Source of the DNA: Panax quinquefolius
Lineage: Eukaryota > Streptophyta > Magnoliopsida > Apiales > Araliaceae
NCBI GenBank assembly: GCA_020205615.1
Contig: CM035164.1
Span: 399,501 to 463,500, forward strand
Direction of reading: 5' to 3'
DNA: 64,000 nucleotides
The position numbers were made by a program, and so were the translations under genes. The notes below the pieces were generated by a model, which saw nothing but the letters and a program-made list of their open reading frames with translations, did not search any database and was not told the DNA's origin. The first letter of the stretch is position 1; each line of letters opens with the position of its first letter. Shown here one piece after another: positions 35,831 through 48,520 of this stretch.

Positions 35831-36577
35831 ACGGTCTCCATATCGGAATAGTAAAGAAATTTGTGATTCTTAGTCCTTCGCCGGAATCGTTGAACAACTT
35901 GTGATTTTTTGAGAGTTGGGCTTTTTTTTGATGGCTTTGTTTAGATCGATTGTTATTGTTATGATTTCTTTAATTTGACTAAATGTAATTGAGCAAAAAA
36001 GAAATTTGAAAGTATGGGTTGTGACCATTTTACCCTTCTTTATATCATAATTGTTTAATCTATAATTAAAAAAAAAAAATTACACACATCAGCTTTCCAT
36101 GGCCCCACCCAGATAGCCACCCCAGCAATATCTGACATGGCAGACTAAATTTGTTATAACTAGAAAAAATTAATAGTTCAATTATCTAATTGACAAAATT
36201 GAAATGTGGATCACCGAAGCGGAATATGACATATAGTTTAGAGTAGTAAATTATATTTAAGCCTAAAAAATATGTTTGGGATTTGACTATTTGTCTAAAT
36301 TTAACATTATTTTAAACTATTTTTCCCATGATGAGGGATTAATGGTCCTTTAAATAGTCAAAATAGATTATTTTTTGTCATTTCTAATGTTATTTATGAA
36401 CGATTATTTAATCCCATGATCAACGTGAGATTAATAGTCCCCTCGTTTTAAGTTATCAAATTATTTTACGAGACTAATAGTCTCACATTAAGGGAAATTG
36501 TTAAACAATCTAAAGTAATATTAAATTAAGAGAAATAGTTCAATTTCAAACATTCTTTTTGCAAACAAACATGGTCT

Positions 36578-36855
36578 CATATCGCATCTTTCATAAAAAA
36601 GAAAAAGAATTGATATTTTTACAAACTGCATTTCACACGAGTGCCTCATTTATAGTATATTTGGTTTGACACCCTCACAATCGTGTACTTTAAAATTTGG
36701 ATGTGGTGTTCATTGTACTACACCATTCACTACATTTATGTATATACATAACTTAAAGACATAAAAATAATACAATAATTAAAATTTTCTTAGGTCTCTA
36801 AACCTTACTTAAACAAAACATAATTTCTACAAAAATATTACATCATTAGTAATTA
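36578..36855. other. AT-rich spacer
   Basis: No gene, repeat edge or element terminus was recognised. Confidence 0.5.
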
Positions 36856-38291
36856 TGTTATTCCAATTGAATACTAAATAACGGAACCAGTCGGTGAAAT
36901 AAATTGCAGACCGCGGGATGTTCCAACATAATAATAAAGAATGGAATAACAACAAATCACCGTGCATGCGATACTTGGCATGTAGGCAAGTTATTCCAAC
37001 AGAATACTAATAAGGGCGGAATCGGTCCGTAAAGCCTTGCATGCATACGATATTCCAATGTAATAATAATAAAGATTTAACGGTCGGTCCGTAGCCTAAA
37101 CGCATGATGAGGATATTCCAACGAGAATAATAAAAAGATTTTAATCAGTGTCCTGTAAAAACCATGATGTGATATATTCAAATGTAATTGTAAAGATTTT
37201 AATAATTGAAGAATGTCACCAAGTATAGGGTGATCACAGCGTATAAAAGTTATTCCAATGTAATAATAAGCAATGAAATAACAATGCTTCTCTTCATGAA
37301 TAAGAAAGAATAACACCACTACGAATACAACAAATAATATTTCCTACCTTAAGAAGAAAATCTTTGGATATATAAGTAGTGAAGTAGCGAATATTTTTCT
37401 TTTTCTCTCTCGTAGTTTATCTCTTTAGAGTTCAAAGAATTCGTAAGAAAATAATGAAGGAATGAGCTTCTATTTATAAAAAATGGATTGCATATAAGAA
37501 TTAACTCTCATGAACGGTCCAGATTGATTTACTTTAATCGACGGTCCATATTTAAAGCAAAATCTTTTAAATAAAATATAATATATTCTATTTATAATCT
37601 AATAAAACGAATAACTTTATAAAAGATTTTACTATCGCAAACACTATGCAGCACTATCTGCAAATACTATGCATAATAAAATATAATATATTCTAATTAT
37701 TGTCTAATAAAATAGATAGCTTTATAAAAGTATTCTATTTTATATAAAAAGATTTTACTATCTGCAAAACACTATCGCAGACATACTATCTGCAACACTA
37801 TCGCATAATAGAATATAATATATTCTATTTATAGAATAACTTTATAAAAGTATTACATTTTTTATATAAAAGATTTTCTGTATTATTTACATTAATAATA
37901 CCAACAAAAGCTGAAGTGACTTATCACGTAAGCATCAATAATCAATACTGGTGTGCTATTATGCAACCACGCCATTCATCGTATTTTTAACACCGGGTGT
38001 TTCAACAGCTTAACGGTAAAACTTCCGCCGTTATTTTCATAAAGTATTTTTATCGTTTTCTCAATCCGAAATAATTCCGTTAATAGGTCCACCAATGATT
38101 GTGTCGTTGTACAAATATTCTCTGTTAAAGCGAATATTCCCCACCAATCGAATATTATATAACAACTCATGTGACTTTGCAAAATTTATAAATATTACCC
38201 ACAACTATAACATTATATCAATTTCACTCCATAATATTCAAAATAATATTTATAGAAAATTTATCTTTATTCAAAAAATTGGGGTTTTACA
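36856..38291 (-). repeat. Truncated family A LTR
   Basis: It begins within the GGAACCAGTC/TTCCAATGTAATAA module zone and runs to the LTR edge GGGGTTTTACA. About 1.2 kb of the TGTGACG side is missing. Its last 850 bases are the closest match in the window to 1-788. A TATA-like CTATTTATAA lies at 37,470-37,479. Confidence 0.85.
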
Positions 38292-38757
38292 ATCTCCCTT
38301 CTTATGAAATTTAAGCCCTCCGAAATTAGAATGCGATGACTGGTATATTGAAGAGGTAAGGATACCTTGATTTTATTTGATTCTAACTCCCAAGTCATTT
38401 CCTCAACATCGTGGTTTCTCCACAAAACTTTGACTTGAGGTATAACCTCGGAGCGTAGAATATGTTCCTTCTTATCCAAGATTTGAACATGAACCTCTTC
38501 ATACGTCAAATCTTTCGCTATTTCGTCCTGCTTAACTCAATAATGTGGTTACGGTCTTCCAAATATTTACGTAACATGGATATGTGAAAAATGTTATGAA
38601 CACGAGACATACTTAGCGGTAAAAACGAGTCTATAGCCACGCTCCTACTCGATCAAAGATTAAAATGGTAGATGAATCGAGGATTGAGCTTTCCTCTCTT
38701 TCCAAATCTCAGAACTACTTTTCATGGAGCAACACGTAACAACACACGATCTCCTAT
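38292..38757 (-). pseudogene. Chromodomain and integrase tail of family A element
   Basis: On the minus strand 38,380-38,470 reads VKVLWRNHDVEEMTWELES, the gypsy chromodomain, followed by the F-I-R-R-E tail next to the polypurine tract. Upstream integrase sequence is cut at 38,758 by the CACTA insertion. Confidence 0.85.
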
Positions 38758-39370
38758 CACTACAAAAAAAATGGGCCTTTAAAGAACGATTTTTGAAAGC
38801 TGACGACTTTATAAGTCGTTCTAAAAAATATATGTTTAGCAACGAAATTTGTCCTTCGTTGCAAATTATATCGATTTTTTCATTTTTTGCAACGAAATTC
38901 ATAAGTCGTTGCAAAAAACCGTTAACTAATTCATTGGCGGGAAAAAATTTCGTTAGAAATTCGTTGCAAAATTTTAGGCCACTTGATTTCCGTCATCGCT
39001 GGCAACGAAAATTTTTTGTTGCTAAAAATGGGGCTTTAGCAACGATTTTTCAAGCAACAACTTTATAAGTCGTTGCTAAAAGTGTATGTTTAGCAACGAA
39101 ACTTTTCCTTCGTTCTTGATTGTTGTGTCGACTTTTACTTTTTGCAACGAAATTCATAAGTCGTTGCAAAATTTGGAAACAAAATTCGTTAGAAATTCGT
39201 TGCAAAATTTCTAACCACTTGATTTCTCCTCATCGTGGGCAACGAAAAAAAATTTGTTACTATATTTCGTTGCCTAATATGGACCGCATTCATTGGCAAC
39301 AATTTTTATTTTCGTTGCATATCTTATACAACTTTTTTTGCAACGATTATTAAAATGTTGCCTTAAATTA
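38758..39370 (+). mobile_element. Left end of a CACTA (En/Spm-like) transposon
   Basis: It starts CACTACAAAAAAAATGGG, the CACTA terminal signature, directly after TAT in a gypsy integrase remnant whose intact form is seen near 62,826. The next 600 bases are a subterminal repeat: about 14 copies of GCAACGAA or its complement, often paired as GCAACGAAATTCATAAGTCG. No opposite GTAGTG terminus was found before the LTR at 41,599, and no transposase is visible, so the true right end is unknown. Confidence 0.82.
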
Positions 39371-39658
39371 AGATAATCCCAATAAGCATATTTTTGTAAG
39401 ACCATATTAGGTATTCGGAGAATTGTGAAAAAAATATTCATATTTAGTATTTAAAAATTATATCTAAATGCGAAACATATTTGAACCTGTGACCTATCAT
39501 TTGGAACTTTGGTCATTTGACCGCTGGAGCAACACAAGTTATCTATTAATATCTTGGAATGATTAATATTTATATCAAAACATGAGATTTTTCCCATATA
39601 TTCCTTTCTTCTCCTTCACTACATACCATTAATATAATCTCAAGAAGTTATATACTAC
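39371..39658. other. Spacer with SINE-like piece
   Basis: About 39,478-39,540, read on the minus strand, resembles a tRNA-like head (GCTCCAGCGGTCAAATGA, then CACAGGTTCAAA). No tail or duplication was found. It may be part of the CACTA interior. Confidence 0.3.
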
Positions 39659-39690
<32 letters not shown>

Positions 39691-39732
39691 TAATAATAGT
39701 ACTAATAACAATAATAATAACAATAATAATAA
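39659..39732. repeat. (AAT)n microsatellite
   Basis: An AAT trinucleotide run of about 74 bases with a few AAC interruptions. Confidence 0.95.
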
Positions 39733-39988
39733 AGTTGCACCAATGGTGTGTAAATTTTTTTAACTCCTATTTTTCAAATTCTCCTTTTTTGACTTGTATT
39801 TTTTATAATCAAATATTAATTTCTCTTTATATCTTGTATTAGAGGTGTTTGGCAAATGACTTATAAGTTGGTTAAACTAAGTTATAAGTCATTTTATTAT
39901 TATTAGTGTTTATGATAACTTATATTTTAACTTTTTTTTACTTATAGGTCATTATTAAATTTTTTTCATGCTTCGTGGTATATTTTTT

Positions 39989-40039
39989 TATTATTATTAC
40001 TATTACTATTACTATTATTATAATTATTATTATATTTAC

Positions 40040-40075
<36 letters not shown>

Positions 40076-40455
40076 TATTATTAATTTTTTTATTATTATT
40101 AGAATAACTATTACTAATCTTATAATTATTATTTTTATTATTATAATAATTATAATATTTACTATTATTATAATTTCTATTATTATTATTATTATTATTT
40201 TGTTGTTGTTGTTGTTGTTGTTATTATTTTTATTTTTATTTTTATTGTTACTATTATTATAATAATTATTATTATTACTATTATTATTGTTATTATTGTT
40301 ATTTATTATTATTACTATAATAATAATAATAATAATAATTATTATAATTGTTAGTATTAATTATAATTACTATTACTATTACTATTATTAATTATAATTA
40401 TAATTATAATTATAATTATTACAATAATTATAATAGTTCTAATAATAAAAAAGCT
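39989..40455. repeat. Long (ATT)n microsatellite, about 460 bp
   Basis: An imperfect ATT array with ATTACT variants, a block of seven GTT units near 40,200-40,222 and a change to AAT/ATA units at the right end, so the two flanks can pair. Open frames of poly-Ile seen here are artefacts of the repeat. Confidence 0.92.
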
Positions 40456-40496
40456 TGGCTTCGGCAAGTGGGCTTTTAAAAAAATAAAATAAAATA

Positions 40497-40570
40497 ATGA
40501 TCTCTTTGAGAATTGAACTCTAGACCTCCAACTCTCCTTAAACAAATGCTCAAACCAACTAAGTTCAGTA
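40497..40570 (-). repeat. SINE-like tRNA-derived head
   Basis: On the minus strand ACTTAGTTGGTTTGAGCA (box-A-like) is followed by GTCTAGAGTTCAATTCTC (box-B-like), with about 35 bases between them. There is no clear tail or duplication. Confidence 0.35.
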
Positions 40571-40587
40571 AAGATTATTTATTATAA

Positions 40588-41598
40588 AGTCGCCATCTTA
40601 CACTAAAATACTAAAATACTAATTACATATTTACATCGATACTAAAAAATACTAATAAAAAATACTAAAATACTAAAATTCAAATTAATTTGTTAATTAA
40701 TCAAAAGAACAAAAAATCAAATTACATCATTAAAATACTAAAATTATAACATATTTACATCATTTACATCAAAACATAACATATTATCATATTTACATAT
40801 CTACATCATTTACATCATAACATATTTACATCATTTAATTCAAATACCAAAATACTAAAATTTTACTCAAATACTAAAATTTTACCATAGTTGTATAAAT
40901 GTTAAAATTTTACCATAGTTGTATAACATATCAAAATACTAAAAATTTTATAATAGTTGTATAACATATCAAAATATTAAAAGTCACTTACTTTAGACAC
41001 TAAAATACTAATTACATATTTACATCAAATACTAAAAACACTAATTAAAAAATACTAAAAAAAAGCAAATTAAAAAAATACTAAAATCCAAAAAAAAATA
41101 CTAAAATTCAAATTATTTTGTTAATTAATCAAAAGAACAAAAATTCAAATTACATCTTTAAAATACTAAAATCATAACATATTTACATCATTTACATCAT
41201 AACATAATATAAAGATCATATTTACATCATTTACATCATATTCACATCATAACATATTTATATTATTTAATCAAAATACTAAAATTCAAATACTAAAATA
41301 CTAAAATTTTACCATAATTGTATAACATATCAAAATACTAAAATTTTACCATAGTTGTATAACATATCAAAATACTAAAAGTCACTTATCCGACACTTAA
41401 AATACTAATTACATATTTACATCAAATACTAAAAATACTAATTAAAAAAATACTAAAATACTAAAAAAATCAAATTCAAAATACTAAATTAAAAAATACT
41501 AAAATACTATAATTCAAATTATTTTGTTAATTAATCAAAACAACAAAAATTCAAATTACATCATTAAAATACTAAAATCATAACATATTTACATCATT
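40588..41598. repeat. Tandem repeat, period about 396 bp, 2.5 copies
   Basis: Units begin with AGTCGCC/AGTCAC at 40,588, 40,982 and 41,380. Each carries AAAATACTAAAA strings, a TTTGTTAATTAATCAAAAG block and TTACATCATTTACATCA strings in the same order. The third copy is cut at 41,598 by an LTR insertion. Confidence 0.85.
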
Positions 41599-44167
41599 TG
41601 TGACGTCCCCAAAATAGGTATACATCACCCATTCTGAGTTGTCAATACATGGTACAGAAACAACTACAACTTTATTATTACAACATATAAACTGTGAGTT
41701 TAAATACGAGATATTGCCATCTGCATAATATCCACACGCAAATAAATCCCCATCATAATTATTGATACATTATTTTACAAAATGGTGAGAACTACTAAAC
41801 AACTCTCTCTGTAACCTTCATTCCATACCCCCACTTAGTACTTTCCACATTCTCGCCTCCCGAGAAGAAAAAATGGAACAACAAGGAAAAGGGTAAGCTT
41901 CAACTAGCCCAAAGAAAGAATATTATGACTAAGATAATATACAACAAATTATCGTTAGTCTTCAACAGGAAAAAAAATAATAGAATACAATAGATAACAA
42001 GTTTTAAATCAATATTCGCAATGAAATAATAATTCATTAGAAGAGTTAAGTAGAGAATGCAAACTACTATCTTCTATATATGAATTTAAAAGTTCATCGC
42101 TCATCTTTTATCCCCAGTAACATCAATTAATATACATCTGAATCAAATATTCATCTTTGCACTACAGCCAAAGATATTCATCATTAATCATGTTCATCTA
42201 AACACTGCTCATCTTTGCACTACGGGCCAAAGATATTCATCGAAATCATTCATCTTTGCACTACAGCCAAAGATATTCAATAATATCATCATTTAAAACG
42301 AGGATGATGAAAAATATTTTAAAGAAACGAATCCAAAGAAAACAAAATGACAAGGATTAAGGATTAAGGATTCGTACTTTGTTTTATCCACGTCCAAAAA
42401 TACCTCAAAAATAATCATAGTGGTGTAAAATTCAAGAATGATCAAAACATGGATACAATCAAAGCTAGTATCCGAATAGATATTTTGGACGAAAAGAAAA
42501 ATTTCATTTTTGATGAATAATGTCAGATATCGTGAATAAGGTCAGATATCGTGAATAAGAACTCTCGACACCAAAAGTTCCAAATTTGATAAAACTTCAG
42601 ATCAATATTTCAACATAATGATATTGAAGAAATAATATCATTACGAAAAAAATAATATCCCTTACCTCGAAAGATCAAGATCTTCTAAATTGAAACACTC
42701 TGGATATGGGCTATGACTTGAACTTGCAATCAGTATAGCAATACTCAAAGTATACTCAAAATACTCACAAGAATACGCTTCGATAATATAGAGAGAAAAC
42801 TTCAATTTCTGTGTGATTTTCAATTCTAACCCAAGACCCTATTTATAGAAATTGCTTAGAACACCACAAACAGAAAAATTTAATAAAATATTAATAAATT
42901 TATATAAATCATATGCAAACTTGGAAATTCTGATTTCAGCATATTTTGCAACACATGTGCCCACCAACCAACCACAAAAACGTTTTTATTATTTTAAACA
43001 ATTAAAACTTCCAAAAATCAATTATTTTAACTCAAAACTTCAATAATTCACAATAAATAGCCCTTTTGTTAGAAAATTCAAAACTCATGACTTTTTCTAG
43101 GAAATTCAATTCTATACAACTTTGCGTAAAAAAGTTTTCCAAATTCCAAACAAAATTGACCGAATCCACAAACGGGTGATTTTACAAGCTATAATCAAAT
43201 TTCAATTAATAAATGGGGTCCACCGACATGTTTAACATGTTTTAAACATTTATTGCAACAAAAATACTCTTCCTCCTCAGATACTCATATATCCCACATT
43301 CGTTGTAAAAATATCACCATTATTATATTACTAAAATATAATAATATATTTAAATGAATTATTTTATCGTAAAAGATAAAATTTCAATTTTCAACAATTG
43401 TCACATTAAAATTTTCTCCATCTATATCCACATAAAATCAATATTTTCCTCATCATATAAATCAATAATTAATTATTCACAAATAATATTACAGTAATCA
43501 CAATATCGACAACCAGCGCGGTTCAGAGCAGGGGATTTCCAATAAGAATTTCTCCTTCTTGGCAAGCAATTAGGTGACCAAACCTCTCCTGATGTAACTT
43601 TCTAGACATTGCCAATAATGTTATCTAATAATATTATTCAGATAATATGAATTATTGCTTCGATAATGAAAAAAATATGTAATGACAATTATCAAACAAC
43701 AAATGATATAAAATATCAACGCAAAGAATTATTAAATTAATAAAATCTTCGAATAAAGAATTATCGTAACCATTATTGAGTAGTTCATTCTTACGTAAGA
43801 ATCAATAATTGGTGCAATACTGCAGTATCTTCTTGTGTGTTTTTAACCAATTTAGTATTTTAACAATATTAACTACTGTTGTTATTTTTAAACAACTTAT
43901 ATTTGTCGCTTTCTTCGTCCAATCGCTTTTAGTTATGGGGCCCATTAAAAGATCATACTGTCGTATTTAATATTCCTCGACAAAGAAAGAATATTCCACG
44001 ACCAAACGAATATTCCCCAAAAAATGAAAATTTTATAACCACTTGCTTATTTTGAAATATTTGCGTATTTTACCCTAACTATCCACATTAATCAAATCAA
44101 CCTTACTATTTCAAAATAATAAATAGAGAAAATTAAATTTCATTTATTAATAATTTGGGGTCTTACA
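41599..44167 (-). repeat. 3' LTR, family B
   Basis: It starts TGTGACGTCCCC, ends GGGGTCTTACA and is 2,569 bp long. It is followed by the polypurine tract complement ACCTCCCTCCTTA at 44,168. It holds three CATCTTTGCACTAC modules (42,150-42,280). A TATA box lies at 42,839-42,848. Confidence 0.9.
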
Positions 44168-44341
44168 ACCTCCCTCCTTATGAAATTTCGCCCTCGAAAT
44201 TGACGTGCGTACTGGTGTTTCAAAAGGTGAGGATACCTCGCTTTCATTTCCGCTTTCCAATTCGGTCATTTCCTCTATAGCATGATTCCTCCACAAAACT
44301 TTAACTTGTGGTATGACCTTTCTACGCGTAGAGACATGCTT
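44168..44341 (-). pseudogene. Chromodomain end of family B element
   Basis: The minus strand reads VIPQVKVLWRNHAIEEMTE, then SRAKFHKEGGCKTPNY, with the last residues encoded across the polypurine tract and into the LTR. The insertion at 44,342 separates it from the rest of integrase at 47,156. Confidence 0.87.
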
Positions 44342-47155
44342 TGTGGCGCCCCCAAAATAGGTATACATCACCCATTCTCGAGTTGTCAATACATGGTGTA
44401 CGTAAACAACTACAACTTTATTATTACAACAAGAAAACTATGAGTTTAAATACAAATATTATCTTCTGAGCATAATATCTATACTCAAATAAATCCTCAT
44501 CATATTTATCGATACATTATTTTACAAAAATGGTGAGGACTACTAAACAACTCTCTCTAGAACCTTCATTCCATACCCCGACTGCACTCGCTATATTCTC
44601 GCCTCCCGAGAAAAATGGAACAAAAAGGAAAAGGGTGAGCTCAACTAGCTCAAGAAAGAATATTACGACTAAGATAATATACAACAAATTATCGTTAGTC
44701 TTCAATGTGGAAAAAATCTAATAGAATACAATAGACAACAAATTTTAAATCAATATTCGCAGCTGAAATAATAATTCATTAGAAGAGTTAAGTAGAGAAT
44801 GCAAACTACTATATTCTATGTATGAATTTAAAAGTTCATCGCCTATCTTTTATCCCTCAGTAACATCAATCAATATACATCTGAATCAAATATTCATCTT
44901 TGCACTACAGCCAAAAGATATTCATCATTAGTCATGTTCATTTAAACACATGTTCATCTTTGCACTACGGCCCAAAGATATTAATCACCGGTCATGTTCA
45001 TCTCAACACTGCTCATCTTTTACTTTTACAGCCAAAGATATTCTTCAAATCATTCATCTTTGCACTACAAAGCCAAAGATATTCAATAATATCATCATTT
45101 AAGACCGAGGATGATGAAAAATATTTTTAAAGAAACGAATCCAAAGAAACAAAATGACAAGGATTAAGGATTAAGGATTCAGTACTTTGTTTTTTATCCA
45201 TGTTCAAAAATACCTCAAAAATAATCATAGTGGTGTAAAATTCAAGAATGATCAAAACATGGATACAATCAAAGCTAGTATCCGTAGAATAGATATTTTG
45301 GACAAAAAGAAGAAATTTTATTTTTCTATTGAATAGTGTCAGATACGTGAATAGTCTTGAGTATCGTGAATAGTAACTCAAACACCAAAAGATAGAAATT
45401 CCACAAAAAACATCTTCACGCTTCTACTGAATAGTACTTTAAGTGAATAAGAATCATTAATAAGAACTCATAAATAAGTAACTCGTGAATAAGAACTCAT
45501 GAATAGTAACCCCCGACATGAAAAAGTTCCAAATTTGATAAAAAGTTCCAACCAATATTTCAAAGATAATGATATTGAAGAAATAATATCATTTGAGAAG
45601 AAAATAACATCCTTTACCTCGAAAGATTAAGACTTCTAAATTTGGAATACTGGGTATAAAGTCTTTGAAGGAACTTGCACCGCCTAACAATACTCAAAGT
45701 ATACTCTAAATACTCACAAGAATACGCTCGATAATATAGAGAGAAAAACTTCAGTTTACGGTGTGATTTTCAATTCTAACCTAAGACCCTATTTATAGGA
45801 AAATCTTTAGAACACCAAAGCGTAAAATTTAATAAAATATTAATATATATTATAAATTTCCTTAGCCCATCTTTGAAGATCTGATTTCAGCAATTAATAT
45901 CACATGTTAGCCCACTTAAATGCAAAAAAACGTTTTTCTTTAAAATAATAATTACAACTTCCAAAAATCAATTATTTTGAGTTTTGAACTTCAATAATTC
46001 ACAATATATAGCCCTTTTATCATAAAATTCGAATCTCGCGAGTTTTTATAGGAAATTCAATTCTCTACAACTTTACAGAAGAAAGTTTTTCCGAATTTCA
46101 AACAAAAATTGACCGAAAATCCACAAACGACAATTTTACAAAAGCTATAATCAAATTTCGACCAATAAGTTAGGTCCACCGACATGTTTAACATGTTTTA
46201 AACATTTATTGCAACAAAAAAATATTCTTCCTCCTCAGATACTCATATATCCCACATTCTGTAAAAATATCACCATTATTATATTATAATAATATATTTA
46301 AATGAATTATTTTATCGAAAAAGATAAAATTTCAATTTTCAACAATTGTCACATTAACAATTTTCTCATCTATATCCACATAAAATTAATATTTTCCTCA
46401 TCATATGAATCAATAATTAATTATTCACAAATAATATTACGAATCACAATATCGACAACCAGTGCAGTTCTCGTGAAAGAGGGGGCTTTCCAATAAGAAT
46501 TTCTCCTCTACTTGGCGCCAGCAATTAGGTGACCAAACCTCTCCTTAGATGTAAACTTTCTAGACATTGCCAATAATGTTATCTAATAATATTATTCAGA
46601 TAATATGAATTATTGCTTCGATAATGAAAAATATTGTGTAATGACAATTATCAAAACAACAAAGAATATAAAATATCAACGCAGTTAATTATTAACTCAA
46701 TAAAATACTTAACAAAGAATTATCAGAACCATTATTGAGTAGTGCCTTCTTACGTAAGAATCAATAATTGGTGCAATACTGCAGCTTCTCGTTCAACAAC
46801 GCCAGATTAGTGTGTTTTAACCAACGGTATTCCAACAAGATAATTCAAGAATAACTACGCCAAGTTATTTAAAAACAACTTATATTTGTCGCTTTTCTTC
46901 ATCCAATCGCTTTCACATTATGGGGCCCACACATGGTCACTGCTTCAGTCGTATTTAAATATTCCCCGACAAAGATGCGAATATTCCACGACCAAACGAA
47001 TATTCCCCGACAACAATGAATATTTTATAACCACTTGCTTATTTTAAAATATTTATGATTTTACCCATAACTATCCACATTAATCAAATCCACCTTACTA
47101 TTTTAAAATAATAAATAAAGGAAATTCCTTTTTATTTAAAAAATTTGGTCTTACA
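44342..47155 (-). repeat. Family B solo LTR inside the chromodomain
   Basis: It starts TGTGGCGCCCCC, ends GGTCTTACA and is 2,814 bp long, with no internal region. The undisturbed target is visible at 54,313-54,330. The flanks ATGCT and ACGCC are the expected duplicated site with T/C changes only. It is closest in length and sequence to the solo LTR at 29,784-32,590. A TATA box lies at 45,789-45,798. Confidence 0.87.
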
Positions 47156-48520
47156 ACGCCCTTCATATCCAAGATCTTGACAGTGTATCTCCTCATACGT
47201 TAAGTCTTGGCTATATCTCGTCTGGTTCTAACTTTATAACGTGGTTTGGGTCTTTCACATATTTACTAAGTACGAGCATGTGAAACACATTATGAACACG
47301 AGACATACCTTGAGGTAACGCGAGTCTATAAAGCTACATTTCCTACTCGGCCAAGAATTTGAAATGGACCAATAAATCGTGGATCGAGCTTTCTCTCTTC
47401 CCAAATCTTGTAACTCCCTTCCACGGAGCAACTCGCAACAATACATGATCCCCTATACTAAATTCCACGTCCTTTCGATGAAGATCCGCATAACTCTTTT
47501 GTCGATCTTGTGCCGCTTTGTATACGCTTGTCGAATCATTTGGATCTTTTTGGTAGTCATACGTCTTAACTCTCGGTCCCAACAATGTTGCTTCACCCAC
47601 CTCATCCCAACATATCGGAGAGCGACACTTTCGTCCCATATAATGCTTCAAATGGAGCCACACCTATACTTGCTCGATAAGCTCGTTGTTGTAGGAGAAT
47701 TCCACCAATGGTAAATACTTATCCCAACCGCCTCTTGAAGTTCAGGACACAGAGTCTTAATAGATCTTCAAGAGTTTGAATAGTCCTCTCGATTGTTCGT
47801 CTGCTTTGGGGATGGTATGCCGAACTAAATCGCAAATCTGCGCTCCATAGCTTTTTGCAAGCTAACCCAAAATCTTGAAGTGAATCTTGGATCACGATCC
47901 AAACAATGGATACTTGGCATGCCATGCAACCTCACAATCTCATTCACGATATACTAGCAAGACGCTCAAGGGAATAAGTCTCCGTGACGGCAAGAAAATG
48001 AGCGGAGACTTGGTTAATCTATCAACAATAACCCAAATAGCATTGATGCCTTGAGAAACCGTAGGAAGACCGTGATAACGAAATCCATGGTAATGTGTTC
48101 CCACTTCCATTTCGGAATCTCAAGTGGTTGCAACGGACCCTTAGGTACTAGATGCTCCGCCTTTACACGCTGGTAAGTTAAACACATCGAGATAAACTTT
48201 GCAATCTCTCTCTTCATATTGTTCCACCAAAATGTATGTCGAACATCACGATACATTTTAGTACTTCCGGATGGATTGCAAATGGTGTATTGTGTGCCTC
48301 CATCATAATCTTGTACTTCAAATCGAGTCGTTAGAACACAAAGTCTAGAGTGGACTCAAGTATTCCTTCTTCATCAATTCTCGCTTAGGAATAGCTCCTT
48401 CTTGTACTTTCTTCTTCATACGATATCATTCCGGCCTGGTGGCTTGAAGCAACCTTAACTTTTTCTATTAAAGTTGGCTCTACGATATACTTGACATCAT
48501 CGCACTTGTTTCTCGCATAT
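47156..48520 (-). pseudogene. Integrase of family B element
   Basis: In pieces, the minus strand gives the zinc-binding half with CLTYQRVKAEH (48,140-48,170), the catalytic core start WEHITMDFV (48,090) and the C-terminal half with RFGKRE-type sequence at 47,370-47,400. Stops and frameshifts lie throughout. It continues in the chromodomain at 44,168-44,341. Confidence 0.82.

Larger units (their letters stand above)
20096..36263. mobile_element. Mutator-like element with long TIRs, interrupted
   Basis: The ends read GGTTTAAATATAATTT (left) and its inverted partner GGCTTAAATATAATTT (right). The flanks are a perfect 9-bp duplication TAAAAAATA at 20,087-20,095 and 36,264-36,272, the length expected of the Mutator superfamily. 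The inverted arms extend beyond 150 bases, including CGGTGATCCAC and CAATCGATCTAGA-like strings. After removing the hAT and the LTR insert, it is about 1.2 kb. The interior (35,350-35,830) encodes nothing I recognise, so it is non-autonomous. Confidence 0.8.
20071..36577. mobile_element. Hairpin MITE split by later insertions
   Basis: The left tip AGGTCATGTTTGTTTG (20,071) and the inverted right tip at 36,562-36,577 match. Once the intervening element is removed, the left arm continues from 20,095 into 36,273 and pairs with the right arm over roughly 80 bases; both carry ATGTTTG-type and CTATTT strings. The MITE itself is about 330 bp. Its own target duplication was not resolved. Confidence 0.7.

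Noticed and set aside
39975..40262. A 95-codon poly-Ile/Leu frame
   Set aside because: It is the translation of an ATT microsatellite.
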